Positions 1 to 11,739 of a stretch of 64,000 nt of DNA are shown piece by piece. The stretch is from Micropterix aruncella (Eukaryota > Arthropoda > Insecta > Lepidoptera > Micropterigidae). A program made the translations under genes and the position numbers. The stretch is from contig OX155954.1 of the NCBI GenBank assembly GCA_944548615.1, positions 5,273,924 to 5,337,923 on the forward strand. Reading direction: 5' to 3'. The notes beneath the pieces are model-generated. The model was given only the letters and a program-made list of their open reading frames with translations, searched no databases and was not told where the DNA came from. Position 1 is the first letter of the stretch; each line of letters starts with the position of its first letter.

Positions 1-100
1 TTGACCAATATGACCAATATGACCAATTGTCATATGACAATAAACCCGCATATTGTGACATTTCACAATAAAGAGTATAAACAAACAAACAAACCAATCA
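1..100 (+). mobile_element. 3' end of a tRNA-derived SINE
   Basis: The phrase attgtgacatttcacaataa followed by agagtat and a (AAAC)n tail matches the 3' end of the SINE at 28282-28560, which is on the minus strand. The 5' head lies outside the window. Confidence 0.6.
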
Positions 101-119
101 CTGAAATTTGGCACAAATA

Positions 120-345
120 TGTATTTTTTCATGCTGAAAGTTTTTATGTTATCTGCTTTGTTGTAACTCACCAATATATGGCGCTGCAGCAGATTAACTT
201 CTGTACTACTCAATCGATCGCCATGAACCCTCTCAGCACCCTAGCTGCGTGGAATTGCCATAAGGAAAAGAAGAAGAAGAACCCTCTATGAACGCCATCC
301 GGGGAACACCGAATAATACTCCAGTAGTATCTAACATAACATACC
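120..345 (+). repeat. dispersed repeat containing gcgctgcagca block
   Basis: Shares the series gcgctgcagcagattaactt, tactactcaatcgatcg and aacaccg.ataatactccagta with 28875-29025 (plus) and, more loosely, with 30150-30435 (minus). Non-coding; probably the 3' end of a LINE or SINE. Confidence 0.45.
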
Positions 346-957
346 CAAAGACTCAGCATGGTAAGGGTGAGTCTTTTCTTTCGGCATTGAAAGCTCGATT
401 TATACTTACATGGATCGAGAAAATATTTACACCAAGAGAATTGGTTTTTCACAGGGAAGTATCCTGTGTGTAAACCATTGCCTTGAGCCATTGCCCATAG
501 TCTGCTCATTCATAATAATTCATTTTTTACCAATCTAATTTCGTGACGTTCTCTTTCTATGTAGATAACGTTGCCCGTGGGTTTTTATAATAGATAAATA
601 TATTATATGTTTTATAAGTTGCGTCCGGATTATTAAAACATTTTGAGGCCCAATAGGCAGGGTTGTTCGCAATCGTCTTTTCGCTTGAAAATAGTTTATT
701 CATATAAAAGTAGACATCTTACAGCTTATAACTAATTTGTTGCCTAAAAACTAATTACGCGTGCCTCAATCTAAGGAAAAATAACAGTAATAAATAAACT
801 GAAGGTTTTTGGTCGTTAGAAAGAATTTAACTATATTTTTTAAATGACTGGAATTGGGCGTAAACAAATAAAAGATCATGGAGTTTAAGTGTGCGCATGC
901 GGCCTAACGAGTTGTTCATGTCCCCTGTCGTCCCCAGTTGTTCATGCCCCCCTGGCC

Positions 958-1266
958 CGCGATAGATTCGTTATACACCGTTTCACCGCTTCGTAAGGGA
1001 GAGGACCGCGCAAGCGACCTCGAACTCGTAACCAATCGAGAGACTGGAGTAATCTGGTCGCAATTGGAAGTAAGGGCGTGAGTGTAAGCCCGCTGGGCTC
1101 CTGGCTATCTCGCGGTTAAGGCGTTGGCCTCTTACAGGCATGTGGCGGAGCTTGGCGGTGGACTGTTTTGTCCAAGTCTTCTGCGCTCACTTCAGGAAGA
1201 TAGAACGACTAATCGTTAAAACTTCCTGAGGTGACGGGTTCGCCCGTTATAGTTGACAACTCTAGT
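958..1266 (+). repeat. family X repeat, 3' part; left arm of a long palindrome
   Basis: Matches the last ~310 bp of the copy at 22258-22895, from gatagattcg to the terminal gttgacaactctag. With 1280-1595 it forms an inverted repeat with a 14-base spacer. Extra copies of the terminal motif gttgttcatg + C-run occur at 911 and 937, suggesting stacked end fragments. Confidence 0.7.
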
Positions 1267-1890
1267 TGTTCATGTCACCCTAGAGTTATCAACTACAACA
1301 GGCGAACCCGTCACCTCAGGAAGTTTTAACGAAATGTTCGTTCTATCTGCTGTGAAGTGAACGCAGAAGACTTAGGACAAAACTGTCCACCGTCAAGCTC
1401 CGCCACATGCCCGTAAGAGGCCAATGCCTTATTCGCGAGATAACCAGGTATGTTACCCAGTGGGCTTACACTCACGCCCTTACTTCTAGTTGCGACCAGA
1501 ATACTCCGGTCACTCGACTGGTTACGAGTTCGAGGTCGCTTGCGCGGTCCTCTCCCTTACGAAGCGATGAAACGGTGCATACCGAATCTATCGCGGACCA
1601 CGGCATCCTTTGCCCGGCTGTTCACCCGGAATCGGGTAGCCGATGGTCGTTTTAAGAGCAGTCGCCGTAAGGTCCGCAACCCTTCCCCGCTCTATGGGAA
1701 ACAGTACTGCTTCTAGATTCCCCCGACTGTTAGTCAGAATGCACGATCGATTGGCTTACGCCGCACAATGCGCAGATTTTCCAAGAGCGTCAGAAGGTTG
1801 GCTACTGGGGGAAACTAACCCTCATATACAGAGTCCTACCCGGGCTCGCGTTCATGAACCGTGAGTGTGACCAACCCTGTACAAAATGGG
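1267..1890 (-). repeat. family X repeat, near full-length copy
   Basis: Reverse-orientation copy extending to the 5' region of the family (tctagattcccccgactgtt at 1711 mirrors the plus-strand copy at 22450-22480). Several stops in the frame that is open at 22385-22894. Its 3' half pairs with 958-1265. Confidence 0.65.
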
Positions 1891-2075
1891 TCTTCGTGGC
1901 CAACTCAGCAAGGGCCTATTAGCTCCCGGTGGAGTTTGACGGTGGACTGTTTTGTCCTAAGTCTTCTGCGTTCACTTCACGGGAAATAGAACGAACATTT
2001 CGTTAAAACTTCCTGAGGTGTCGGGTGCACCCGTTGCAGTTGATAACTCTAGTTGTTCATGTCCCCCCCCCCTGT
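1891..2075 (+). repeat. family X repeat, terminal fragment
   Basis: Third adjacent piece, plus orientation. It carries gacggtggactgttttgtcc, cgttaaaacttcctgaggtg and the terminal gttgataactctagttgttc, followed by a C run. Confidence 0.65.
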
Positions 2076-2079
2076 CACT

Positions 2080-3600
2080 CACTACTCGTTAGAGGAGATG
2101 TATGCATACATGATAAAGTGTCAACATATCCCTCTGCAAAGAAGCGAGCTACAGCTGATCAGTCCCAAAATAAAATCCATAGGATATAAGAATTGATAAT
2201 ATACCCAAATCGTTCCCAGTATAGAAACTTTAAAAAAGTTGCTGTACTATTTCCAGAGTAAGTAGGCAGGAACTCTTTGAGGTATCTCAAAATTTCTTCA
2301 AACTGCGCAAGACTAAGACCGATAGTTCAAAATATGTCTCTGCCAGCGAAATATGATACCCGAATCAAAAATCGTGAGTCGTCGCCACTGACTACGTAAC
2401 GTCACCACTGACGTGTCGCCACCACTGACGTGTAAAAAACGCATGCTCACACAAATCCCACATATCCTCCACATACACATATTAAACTATGTCGTAATGT
2501 AAAGCAGATCCTAGCACTAGGGCATATATTTATCAAAAAACTAACATAAAAACCATTTTCTTGAATAATGGATAAATTGTATCAGTTGGTGATAATTTGT
2601 CAATTTATTGTATAGTCGCGATGCTGTAAATTTATAGTATAGTTGTCAGTAAATCGTCTTTATCTATATCTTTTGTTATCTATTTATTTGTCTGTTATTC
2701 GGTTGTCTATTCTTCGGTTGTCTATTCGGTTGTATCTTCGTAGACTTCAAGTAAAACATTTGGCGACGAAGCTCTATTAATTCTGTTAGAAATGAGTTTT
2801 TTTGATATACAGAGGTGTATATAATCGTCACACATAAAGAGTGAGTGCTTTTAGTGCATGGGTGAGTGCTTCTTATTCGCAATGTAAAAATCTAAAGAAT
2901 TTGTCAGCCATTCCGGAAAGTTATGCTTTTTATATTCTAAATAAATTATTTTAATCAGTTTTTTTTTATCTCGAAATGATACAATAAGTGTATAATCCCA
3001 GTAGGTTCACCCATGTGTGTTATGTCAGTCTAATTCAAACATATCTGCGGTTTATAGTCTTGACGAGTCACTGATTTTGCCAACCGTGTAGCCTAAAAAA
3101 TCACCCTTTATAATTTCGCTTTTGTAAAGATAAAAACAGGTAAGGTAGAAGGTTTAAAAGAGAATTAAAGAATTAATTATATATTTATAAATTATAATTA
3201 TATTAAAATAACAGGTAGGTAGTTTAATTTCATTTTATTTCATTTATTTTCTTGAATCTTACAGCGTCACAGGATGTAACCAGCAATAAAATAACAAAAC
3301 TAAAACGAACGTAGTCTCAAAAGTTATGCAAATGTAGAATTATACCTATATTGAACATAGTATCTACATTTATTAGGTACATGGGAATATGTTTGTGTGT
3401 GTGAAAGATTTATAATGGTGCGAATGAAATGCTTTTTGATCTTATAAAGTTTGGTCGTTCCGTATATGGTTAGGTATGGCAGGATGTGGGTTCTTTTTAC
3501 CTATTCTCTTTTACAAATAGTGTCTTCTTGATAAGTAATAAATTTATTTTGCGTATTGTTGAATAAATATGTATTTTATTATAAATATGAATAAATATGA
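2080..3600. other. no gene seen
   Basis: AT-rich. Short local repeats only: cactgacgtg duplicated near 2410-2430 and ttcggttgtctat units at 2695-2735. Confidence 0.5.
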
Positions 3601-3609
3601 GTTACAAAA

Positions 3610-3838
3610 ATACAGTTGGTATAACACAGCACAGCCAGAGACAGACCTTCTAGGTCTAGTTGGTTGTGCGATTTCGCCTCATTCGGATATGCTAGCATAT
3701 TTATATGCATAGAGCTATGTTTTTCGCTATAATAATGTTTGTTCTTAATTATTCCTCATGTACAACAGTATGCATGTCCTTGTATTTTTTTGTTCTTGTA
3801 CGTTATAAATAAATAAATAAATAAATAAATAAATTTTG
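3610..3838 (+). mobile_element. LINE 3' end with (AAAT)n tail
   Basis: Non-coding 3' UTR-like sequence closing with about seven AAAT units at 3806-3838. Such tails are typical of CR1/Jockey-type LINEs; the coding part is missing. Confidence 0.45.
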
Positions 3839-5034
3839 AAATTCATCATTGTAAGTTTTTATCACTCTGTTTATTATATAATTACTGTTTATCATACATA
3901 GGCGTTACACCAGGGTATTAAAAATAATCTTCTTGATCGCATTAGAAGTCTAAAACAAAGACTTTCTAAAATATAGATTTACTATCTATATTTCTAAAAT
4001 ATAAGTCATATCGACTATTACTTATCTTCTTTATAGCTACCAATATGGTAGTGGTCTATTAGCTGGGTTTATGAGCCAAATGTGAAGCATTCGCGAAAAC
4101 TTAGGTGCCTCAAAAAAAATATCTGGAGTTTTGCGATAGCTGCTTATAAACATCGTATTGTATGAACTGTTCCTTTTAAACATCGTACCAATAATAATAT
4201 CAACATTTTTAAAAAAGGGCAAATAATCAATCTCCTCGTGGTCATAAAATGAGAAAAAATAAATAATCTATGAAAAATTAAAATTGGTCTGTAAAAATAA
4301 ACACAGCTTCTTAAACATTAAAATTTAAAAGATCCTCCTCGTTTTTTTTAAACTTGTATTATAAAAGTTAAAAAAAACGACGTCAACTAAAACAATCAAC
4401 ACATATCTATATATATCTAATACTTTTATGCCGAAAATAGTAATCTCATTTTAATAAAACTGTTACGTGAACTGTTAACTGAAACGAATAAAAAAATATA
4501 TAGTAAAACCAACGATGTGCTGATAGAGACTAATCTTTTTTATAAACTAATAAAAGTAAAATAATTCTATGGCAAATAATTATACTAGAAATCAACACAA
4601 TGATAAGTGCTTTCATAATAAAATAAATTTATATCTAAAAGAGAACTTGTTCGTTTAAAGAAACTGTTAAGAAATAAATGTTCGCTGGTTTTCGTTGTAA
4701 TTTGTTTTACCATAAGTCGACGTTTACGATAAAATAGTTACAGATTTAGTACTAGTACAGAAAATGATGTTAATAACTACAAAAAGATATATTTAATAAT
4801 GTTGTTATCTTGTCTTACGTTTCTAAATTATTTTAATTTTTTTCAAGAATATATAGAATCTAAAAGGGTTGAAGAGGTAGTCTAATCGGCGATATAGTAG
4901 CTGCAAGACTCTTAGCGTCGCCGATGTGAGGTCAGAGGTAGCCTAAATGGTGAAATTTCGCTCGATCTGGCAACACTACTGATTTACGTCGATGAATATA
5001 GTATAACATTTATGTGGCATGCAAGCTCTATCCG

Positions 5035-5290
5035 TATTAAACTTGACTATTTGTTATCGGGCTTAAATGGACTTGGTATACCGACAATAAGGCGATTTTG
5101 TGGAATGCCTTTAATGCGGCTTGAGCAGGTGGGAGGAGGTGGATGGGTAGGCTTCGATGCAAAGTCCCTCGGATGCCATTGCTTGAAGCCTGGGCTACCC
5201 AGGCCGTGCTTAATCCGAGGTAGGAAGGCGTCGCGTCGCGTCGCCTCGCTGTGACAGCCCGTGGGCCACGGAGAAGCGACGCACACTAGG
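5035..5290. other. G+C-rich segment, no gene recognised
   Basis: About 250 bp clearly richer in G+C than its flanks, open on both strands for ~80 codons, with gcgtcgcgtcgcgtcgcctc near 5228. No splice context or protein family recognised. Confidence 0.3.
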
Positions 5291-5821
5291 TCCGAAAAAA
5301 TAAAAAATAAACAAAGCAGTCATACCCCTTTTTAAAATCAATAAATTTGCTATTAGTTGTTTAATTTGATTACATAATATGATAATACAATTCGGTTTGT
5401 GTTTACAAACCTACTTTAATTTCCCTTATTATCAATATCAGAGAAAGTTACCAAATTTAGGTTTAGAAATTGGGATTAGTTTTTATATATACGTACATGA
5501 CCATTATACTCGTATATTTTAATATAAAAGATGTTCGTACATGAATCTAAAGAAGAAAATAATAGCGTTTTTATATATAAAGTTTTTATTACATAACTTA
5601 TGTATAAATCTATAAATATATTACAAGACATTATTCTGTCACATTATATGAAAAAACTGATTCGAGAGTCACCTACGACGTCGTCTGATTTGGGCCTTGG
5701 AAAAGGGTTATTTTTATGTTCAACGTTGGGATATTCGGATTTTTCTATGCTAGGATGCTAACGACATGCTAGGATCTGATTAAATATTACTTCTCCTGAT
5801 ACGCTATGTGCACGCTATATA

Positions 5822-6024
5822 CGCTATATAGGCACGCTGCCTTTATTCCTCTGCAGGTCATCCATGCTAAACATATGAGCGATGGTAATTTCACAACGTA
5901 AACCTATGTGCTAAAAGTATTCCGCTATATAGGCACGCTGCCTTTATTCCTCTGCAGGTCATCCATGCTAAACATATGAGCGATGGTAATTTCACAACGT
6001 AAACCTATGTGCTAAAAGTATTCC
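5822..6024 (+). repeat. exact 101-bp tandem duplication
   Basis: 5822-5922 is repeated at 5923-6023 with no mismatch seen, starting cgctatataggcacgctgcc. The absence of differences implies a recent duplication or conversion. Confidence 0.9.
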
Positions 6025-6265
6025 GGTCTGAGCAACCGCAATACCTAGGTGAACCATTGATGACCTGGTCGCGAAACCGCAACACTCACTCCAGTCGAGT
6101 ACGTGAGTATCTCGCTATTATTCCTAAGTCTAAATTAACAAGTTCTAAAGGGGGGCTTTACTTTGTGGAATCGGCTGGGGGCGACACTACGGTAAACTTC
6201 TTATAGTTGGTTACAAATTCAATATGAACAAATACTTATGTTTGCTGGCCAAGACTTTAACAGAT

Positions 6266-6291
6266 ACCAGGTCCTGGTTTCAGGACCTGGT
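6266..6291. repeat. short perfect hairpin
   Basis: accaggtcctg and caggacctggt form an 11-bp stem with a four-base loop. A direct pair of aaatcaggtcagctg follows at about 6295-6330. Confidence 0.7.
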
Positions 6292-6593
6292 TTTAAATCA
6301 GGTCAGCTGTCATCAAATCAGGTCAGCTGATCTGATAACATCCCCATTTAAAGCGTTTGCGGCTTGCTAATGTGGTCTTTATCGTTATAAATATGAAGTT
6401 TTAAGAACTTCGTTTATATCTTCGCTCTATATGTGAGAACTCGTACACGCCAACAAGCAAACATTACAAGTCATGGATAAAACTGAATAACCGAACACGT
6501 GATGTTTTTTTTGGTTGTGTAAATGGGACAAAATTTAAAAATAATATTAGTTTACTATTAAAATATTATTATATTATTTCTATTACATTATAT

Positions 6594-6830
6594 GCTTTGC
6601 TTAGATCGCAGAACTTTTATACACTTTTTTTATACACTGTTAGCTTAGATCGCAGAACTTTTTATACACTTTTTTTATAATTTGAAATGTAATTTCCTTT
6701 GTAGAAATACTATTTTTTGTAATTTCGTAATGTTATTATATATATAATAATTTTTTGTAATGTAATTTCTGTACCCAGATCGGGTTTATGAAAATAAATT
6801 TTCTTATTTCTTATTTCTTATTATTATTAA
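6594..6830 (+). mobile_element. retroelement 3' tail with (TTCTTAT)n
   Basis: cccagatcgggtttatgaaa followed by ataaattttc and repeated ttatttc units matches 24424-24540. Before it, ttagcttagatcgcagaact is duplicated with a ~42-bp period. Likely the 3' end of a non-LTR element. Confidence 0.5.
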
Positions 6831-7527
6831 TTTATTATATTACAATATTATATTATATTATAAAAATATTATTGTACTAACTATTAAAACTGTCAAAGTG
6901 TTAAGTTGTTGCGAGGAATTACTACTGAACACGTAAGAGGTATCACCAGATACAATTATCAACTTATGCCTACGAGATGCCACTGTAATGAGAATTACAA
7001 GAAAACTAAGCATTTGAGCTGAAAACTAAGCAAAGTGTATTTTTTGTCACATACCACGTCTCACATGAAAATTGGCGATATCTACGTATTTATCCTTTTT
7101 ATACTTTTGCGTCCTTATAGGTGTTAGATTATTTTGATGTTTCAAAGCTGTGCTCACAAAGAGTGAATTATATATTTCTTTCTATCCTCTTTTATTTTAT
7201 TTGTTATACTCTTTATATAGGTTAAGTTATGTAGTCTACTCGCAAATAATGTTCATACAATAGTACAGGTTAGCTCTAAAATATTGCCTGCAGGCAATAA
7301 GCGCGCCTTTTCTCAAGCATAGTTTTATTATTATTATTATTATTATTGATTATCATTATTTCTGGGAATAAAACAAATAAATTAATATATGTAGTGATCG
7401 TTTAATTTCGATGATAAAAAGCCACTTTTTTATACAGGGAGGTAGTCGGCCTAATTAAATTAAATTAAATGAGTGGTTCCCTTGTGCGAGCCGAGGGCAT
7501 TTAATCGATTTTAATATATTTTATTTA

Positions 7528-7950
7528 CAGTGAACCAGTGTGCGGATGAGGCGCTGCGGCGGCGCTTGGGTCGACGACCGCTCTTTTATCAACTCCTCCC
7601 GCCATCAAAGGAGTCGCTCGCTCGCCATAAACTAACGATTCCTCCGCCGCCTCGTTCGCCACGCCACGCCATCGCCATACCCAACTCAAGCTACCACCAC
7701 TCACTCATCTACTACATTGTCCAAAACCACCATAAATAATAAACTCGCCCGATCCCATCCCACGCCGCGCCATCTATCCATCTCTTCACATCCTTTTGGG
7801 TTCGTCCAGTGCCAAATATTGATCGTACCGCGCTGGTCATTATCAATCCATTTCAATATCTCACTAACCACAATGCCCATAAATTTAATAGCTGCGAATG
7901 GCGTACGGGCGAAGGCGAACAAATTTTCGCCGTTATACTCATATACATAA
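7528..7950 (+). other. G+C-rich segment after an acceptor-like site
   Basis: A tattttatttacag acceptor-like tract ends at 7529, and the next ~220 bp are CpG-rich with a 69-codon open frame (NQCADEALRRRLGRR...). No homolog recognised. It could be a non-coding first exon or a relic; the sequence does not decide. Confidence 0.25.
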
Positions 7951-8263
7951 TCAACACAATGATAATGTAAAACGATACTATTTCATTTGTATTCACCTAG
8001 ATAAATTCTTAATGCAAAACTATAAAAATATTGAGCTATAAATATAAATTTTAAATCACAATTCACGAGTTTATTATTTTAAAAAAGCAACAGAGTAATA
8101 AATCATAATAATGAAATTTTGATAATATTTTTCTTTGAATTTTATCGACGGGCAACTATTACTCGCAGCCAAGCAGACGACTTTTATTAAGAACAATTTT
8201 AACGACTCGTACGAACGGAATGAGTCGATTGTAGGCGCCCTGGAAATGCTAGTCGATCTAGAC

Positions 8264-8472
8264 CAGTGTTTCCCAGTTAGTGGTACGCGTACCCCTAGGG
8301 TTACGCAAAGTTGCATCAATCGGTACCTCGTCATCAAGTGTATTTTTATGGTACAAATGTTTAAGGAAAACTGATTTCATTTTTTATTTATGATTCCTGC
8401 AATAATGGGTACGCGACTTTGAGGTGTTTCTTGAAGTAGTACTACGCAGCAAAAACTAATTGGGAATCACTG
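8264..8472. mobile_element. complete hAT-type MITE, 209 bp
   Basis: Terminal inverted repeats CAGTGTTTCCCAGTTAGT and, from the other end, CAGTGATTCCCAATTAGT (16 of 18). Both sides carry the same 8-bp target duplication ATCTAGAC (8256-8263, 8473-8480). The 8-bp duplication and CAGTG...TTCCC ends are hAT hallmarks. No transposase. Confidence 0.9.
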
Positions 8473-8499
8473 ATCTAGACCGATATCATGTAGCTTATC

Positions 8500-8517
8500 A
8501 CCCCCCCCCCCCCCCCG
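8500..8517 (+). repeat. poly-C run
   Basis: An uninterrupted run of about 17 C. Length is likely unstable and prone to sequencing error. Confidence 0.8.
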
Positions 8518-8679
8518 GTGTCTGTTATTGTCACAATACCTTTAAGTAATAGAGGCCTTATGAGACTTTATCTGTGCAATCAAGATTAGTTTTCGTCGAT
8601 TAGTCAATTTAAATATGAATGATGACGGGAGGAATCGGGGATGAAAGGCGGGCAAATTGACCTAATAAACGGGCGGCGA

Positions 8680-8950
8680 TTGTACAACAGATGAAGTTGT
8701 CGAAGCGAACGAAGCATCCGATGATGAATTGGGCGTCGCGCGTCGGTTGATTGAATGGGGCTCGGAAGGTGGACAAAGGAGGCGACGAAGCGTCGAAGCG
8801 CAACGAGGAATATTTGATGAAGTGGCCGACTTACTTCATCCCATGCAGTTTAAGACGTTAGCCCAGCGGGCTAATGAACGCGCGGTGACTAGACAAACTC
8901 GTCCGTCTCGTCGGCCGCCTCTCCGGCGACTAGATCTCTTATCATCCTGA
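8680..8950 (+). other. unidentified open frame in G+C-rich DNA
   Basis: Open for about 90 codons with an acidic start (DEVVEANEASDDELG) and a basic end rich in Arg, stopping at 8948. Composition differs from the AT-rich flanks. No start codon in good context, no family recognised; may be an exon or transposon relic. Confidence 0.25.
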
Positions 8951-9061
8951 CAGCCTCTTAATCGTAAAAAAAAATCGGAAGTGAAATCGAACTGCTTTTG
9001 TTTCAACCGCGAGTGATACAACTTGATTAACCCTCTTAGAGCTTTGTTAGGTATTTGATAC

Positions 9062-9560
9062 CCAGTGGCTTACCTAGAAGTGACAACTACAACTGGCAAA
9101 CCTGTCACCCCAGGTTGGTGTAACGATATGTGATTCTTTCAGCCGTGGGATGAGCGTAGAAGACCTAGAGACAATATAAATCCACTGTCATATGCCTGTC
9201 ATAGGCCAACGTCTTACAGCGAGGCACCGGGAAAGGTAACCAGCGGGCAGCCTCGCCCCCTGACTACCAGTTTTGAAGAAGGATATCTTGTATGGAATTA
9301 ATCATCACGGTACCTCCAACCTCCCGTCTGGTTACAGGTTTGAAGTCAATTGCGCGATCCTCTCTCTAGAGTAGCGGTGATCGGTGTATACCGAATCTAT
9401 CGCGGACCACGACATCATTTGCCCGGCTTTCATCCGGTATTGGGTAGCCGAATGGTCGTTTCAAGAGCGGCTGCCACGAGGTAAACAACCGCTCCCGCTC
9501 TATACTAAACAATACTGTTTCCAGACTTCCCCGGCTATTAGTCGGATTTCGGATTTCAAA
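9062..9560 (-). repeat. family X repeat, diverged copy
   Basis: Reverse orientation. It starts with caactacaactggcaaacc and runs through ataccgaatctatcgcggac (9387-9406) to the ccccggctattagtcgg block. More diverged than the 1.3-kb copy and without an open frame. Confidence 0.6.
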
Positions 9561-10173
9561 AAATCAATAGACGGAAAATTTAACAAATCTTATCCTAAGA
9601 AAGCCGTCTGCTGAACAAAGAGAGGATCCCACCGTCCCACTAACCCTCAGGTCAAAAATTTGGCTCGAAATAAGCGGAAGCCTACATTAACTCCAAACAC
9701 AGAACACACCATTGAACGTTAGTATAATGTGGTTAGAGCCCAAGTTTTTATCTCTTTCTAAGCCTGTATGTAAGAAGAGCGAAGAAATATAGCAAGTTTA
9801 CGGTAACTTTAATAATAAGGCACTTGAAGTGTTAAAACAAGCGTCGTTAGATAATAGCCGTAACCGAAACAAGTTACCTCCGTAATTCAATTATGATACA
9901 AGCTTCATTATCTGCGCACATCTGCGTACACAATATACTGGCGACCCACAGCTGAAATTACGAACAAGTAATATAAAACTTTACAAGCTAGAGGTACGTT
10001 CAAAAAAGTGGTAATGAGTTACAAACTCTTTGGAACCATATAAAAATAAATACTAGCAGGAACAGCTAATACACTCGTTATTAGGTTCAAAAAACAAACT
10101 GATTTTCTTTAGTAATTTTTTTTAAATAAGAGTTTTTGCATCTTCTCGAAGCGTGTTGGCGTAAATGAAGAAA

Positions 10174-11136
10174 ATGGAATTTCGCGCGGTAATTAAATAA
10201 CTTTGGTTGAAAAAAAAATACTGAGCGAATATTTCAAGACTTACGAGGTTGATGTTCCCCCATATTCTATGGTTTCACGTTGGTATGCTGAGTTTAGGCG
10301 TCGAAGAACTTTAACTAGCGATGTCTCGGGTCGTCCTACAACGGCAATCACTGAAGAAATGGTTAAAAAAGGGGAGAAAAGAAATGACGGATCGTCGTGT
10401 CACGGCTTGTTTATTTACTGAAGAAGTGAAAATTTCGTTAGGTAGTGCGAACAATATTTGACATGATCGCTTAGGGGTGAAAAAGTTATACACACGCTAG
10501 TACTTAGAATGCGACGGACGCGCAGAAAAAACTACTGACCATTTAGCAACGCTCTTTGCATTTGTTGAAACAGGATCCTGACCATTTTTAGGCACTATTT
10601 TTAACTATGGACGAAACATGGCTTCACTGCACGATTCTGAAACAAAACAACAGTCCATGACCTGAAAACGATGATCATCTGTAACTCTTAAGAAATTCAA
10701 GTTTATTCCATCCGCTGGTAAAACCATGGATTTTCATTTCTAGGACAGTCAAAGGCTCGTGATGATTAAATACCTCAGTCGACACCATAACGGAGGCTGT
10801 ATAGGCATACAGCCGCCATTACGGTGTCTACAGCTTTTTATTTGTTCAGCTTTGAAGAAATAAAAAAACTTGCGAAACGAAATAAGTAAAAAACAAAGAT
10901 CACACTCTGCCATTAAACAAACTGGCTTTTATGTGCTGAAATATCATCCAAAACCACCGGATCTTGCCCCAAGTGATTTCTATTTATTTCCGATTTTAAA
11001 TGAATATCTGAGAGATCGAAAATCTGAAGATGATGACGCGGTAGTAGCCGCAGTGAAGGAATTTCTAGGTGATCGGGTTGAAGAGTTTTTAGGAAGGGTA
11101 TTTCATTTTAAAAAAAAAGTTATATTAAGTGCATAA
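10174..11136 (+). pseudogene. mariner transposase, broken
   Basis: Begins MEFRAVIK then a stop. SEYFKTYEV...VSRWYAEFRRRRT is the helix-turn-helix region (10230-10310), FLTMDETWLHC (about 10600) the first catalytic Asp block with a frameshift straight after, and PDLAPSDFYLF (10948-10980) the third-Asp block, followed by a normal-looking end at 11136. Order and spacing fit a Tc1/mariner DD34D transposase of ~345 residues. Multiple stops, frameshifts and a hairpin insert make it inactive. Terminal repeats not identified with confidence. Confidence 0.85.
10781..10828. repeat. 22-bp hairpin inside the mariner relic
   Basis: gacaccataacggaggctgt and the inverse arm pair 19 of 22 around a four-base loop (aggc). 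It interrupts the region between the first and third catalytic blocks of the transposase. Confidence 0.75.
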
Positions 11137-11418
11137 AACAAAAAGGTGACAATGTCGAAAAATATCGACTTTTTAAACAGAGAAACATTAGGAATTAAAT
11201 ATAGAAAGTAATAAAAACATATATAGTCAATATAATAAAAAGCATAATACTCTAAATCGGAGAATAATACCAATATTCCAAAAATAGTTATATTAATTTT
11301 TAAAAAATGATAGTCGAAGAAATAAATTTAATAATCAATATAGATATACCTAACAATATCAAAAAATAATAATAACAATAGTCAAAATATTAATATTATG
11401 ACATTTAAGGCAATCTAA

Positions 11419-11730
11419 AGGGCTATCTAGATGATCAAGCATGCTTGTCAAGCATCGCGTCGCGGGCTGGGATGGGATCGTATACTGCAGGATATATGCA
11501 AATATATATTTTTATATTTACCAAAAATGCCTAATTTTGTAGTTGTATACCAGGGAGTCAGGTTAATTGGACGTAATTGATTGATAAATGACGTGATTTT
11601 CTGGAATAAACTACACAATTAGGCATTTATGGTAGATATTAAAAAAATGCATATTTCCTGCGGTTTACGACCCCTTCCCAGCCCGCGACGCAATGTTTGA
11701 CAAGCATGCTTGATCGTCTAGAGAGCCCCT
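11419..11730. mobile_element. 312-bp MITE with ~120-bp terminal inverted repeats
   Basis: Ends agggctatctagatgatcaa and, inverted, aggggctctctagacgatca. The inverted arms continue for about 120 bp each, through gcgtcgcgggctggga and aaatgcctaatt. A unique centre of ~65 bp remains. No coding capacity. I could not define the target duplication. Confidence 0.8.
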
Positions 11731-11739
11731 ACCTGGATT

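Noticed and set aside
2067..2077. Poly-C run as a regulatory tract
   Set aside because: Lies at the end of a family X fragment and looks like simple-sequence expansion.
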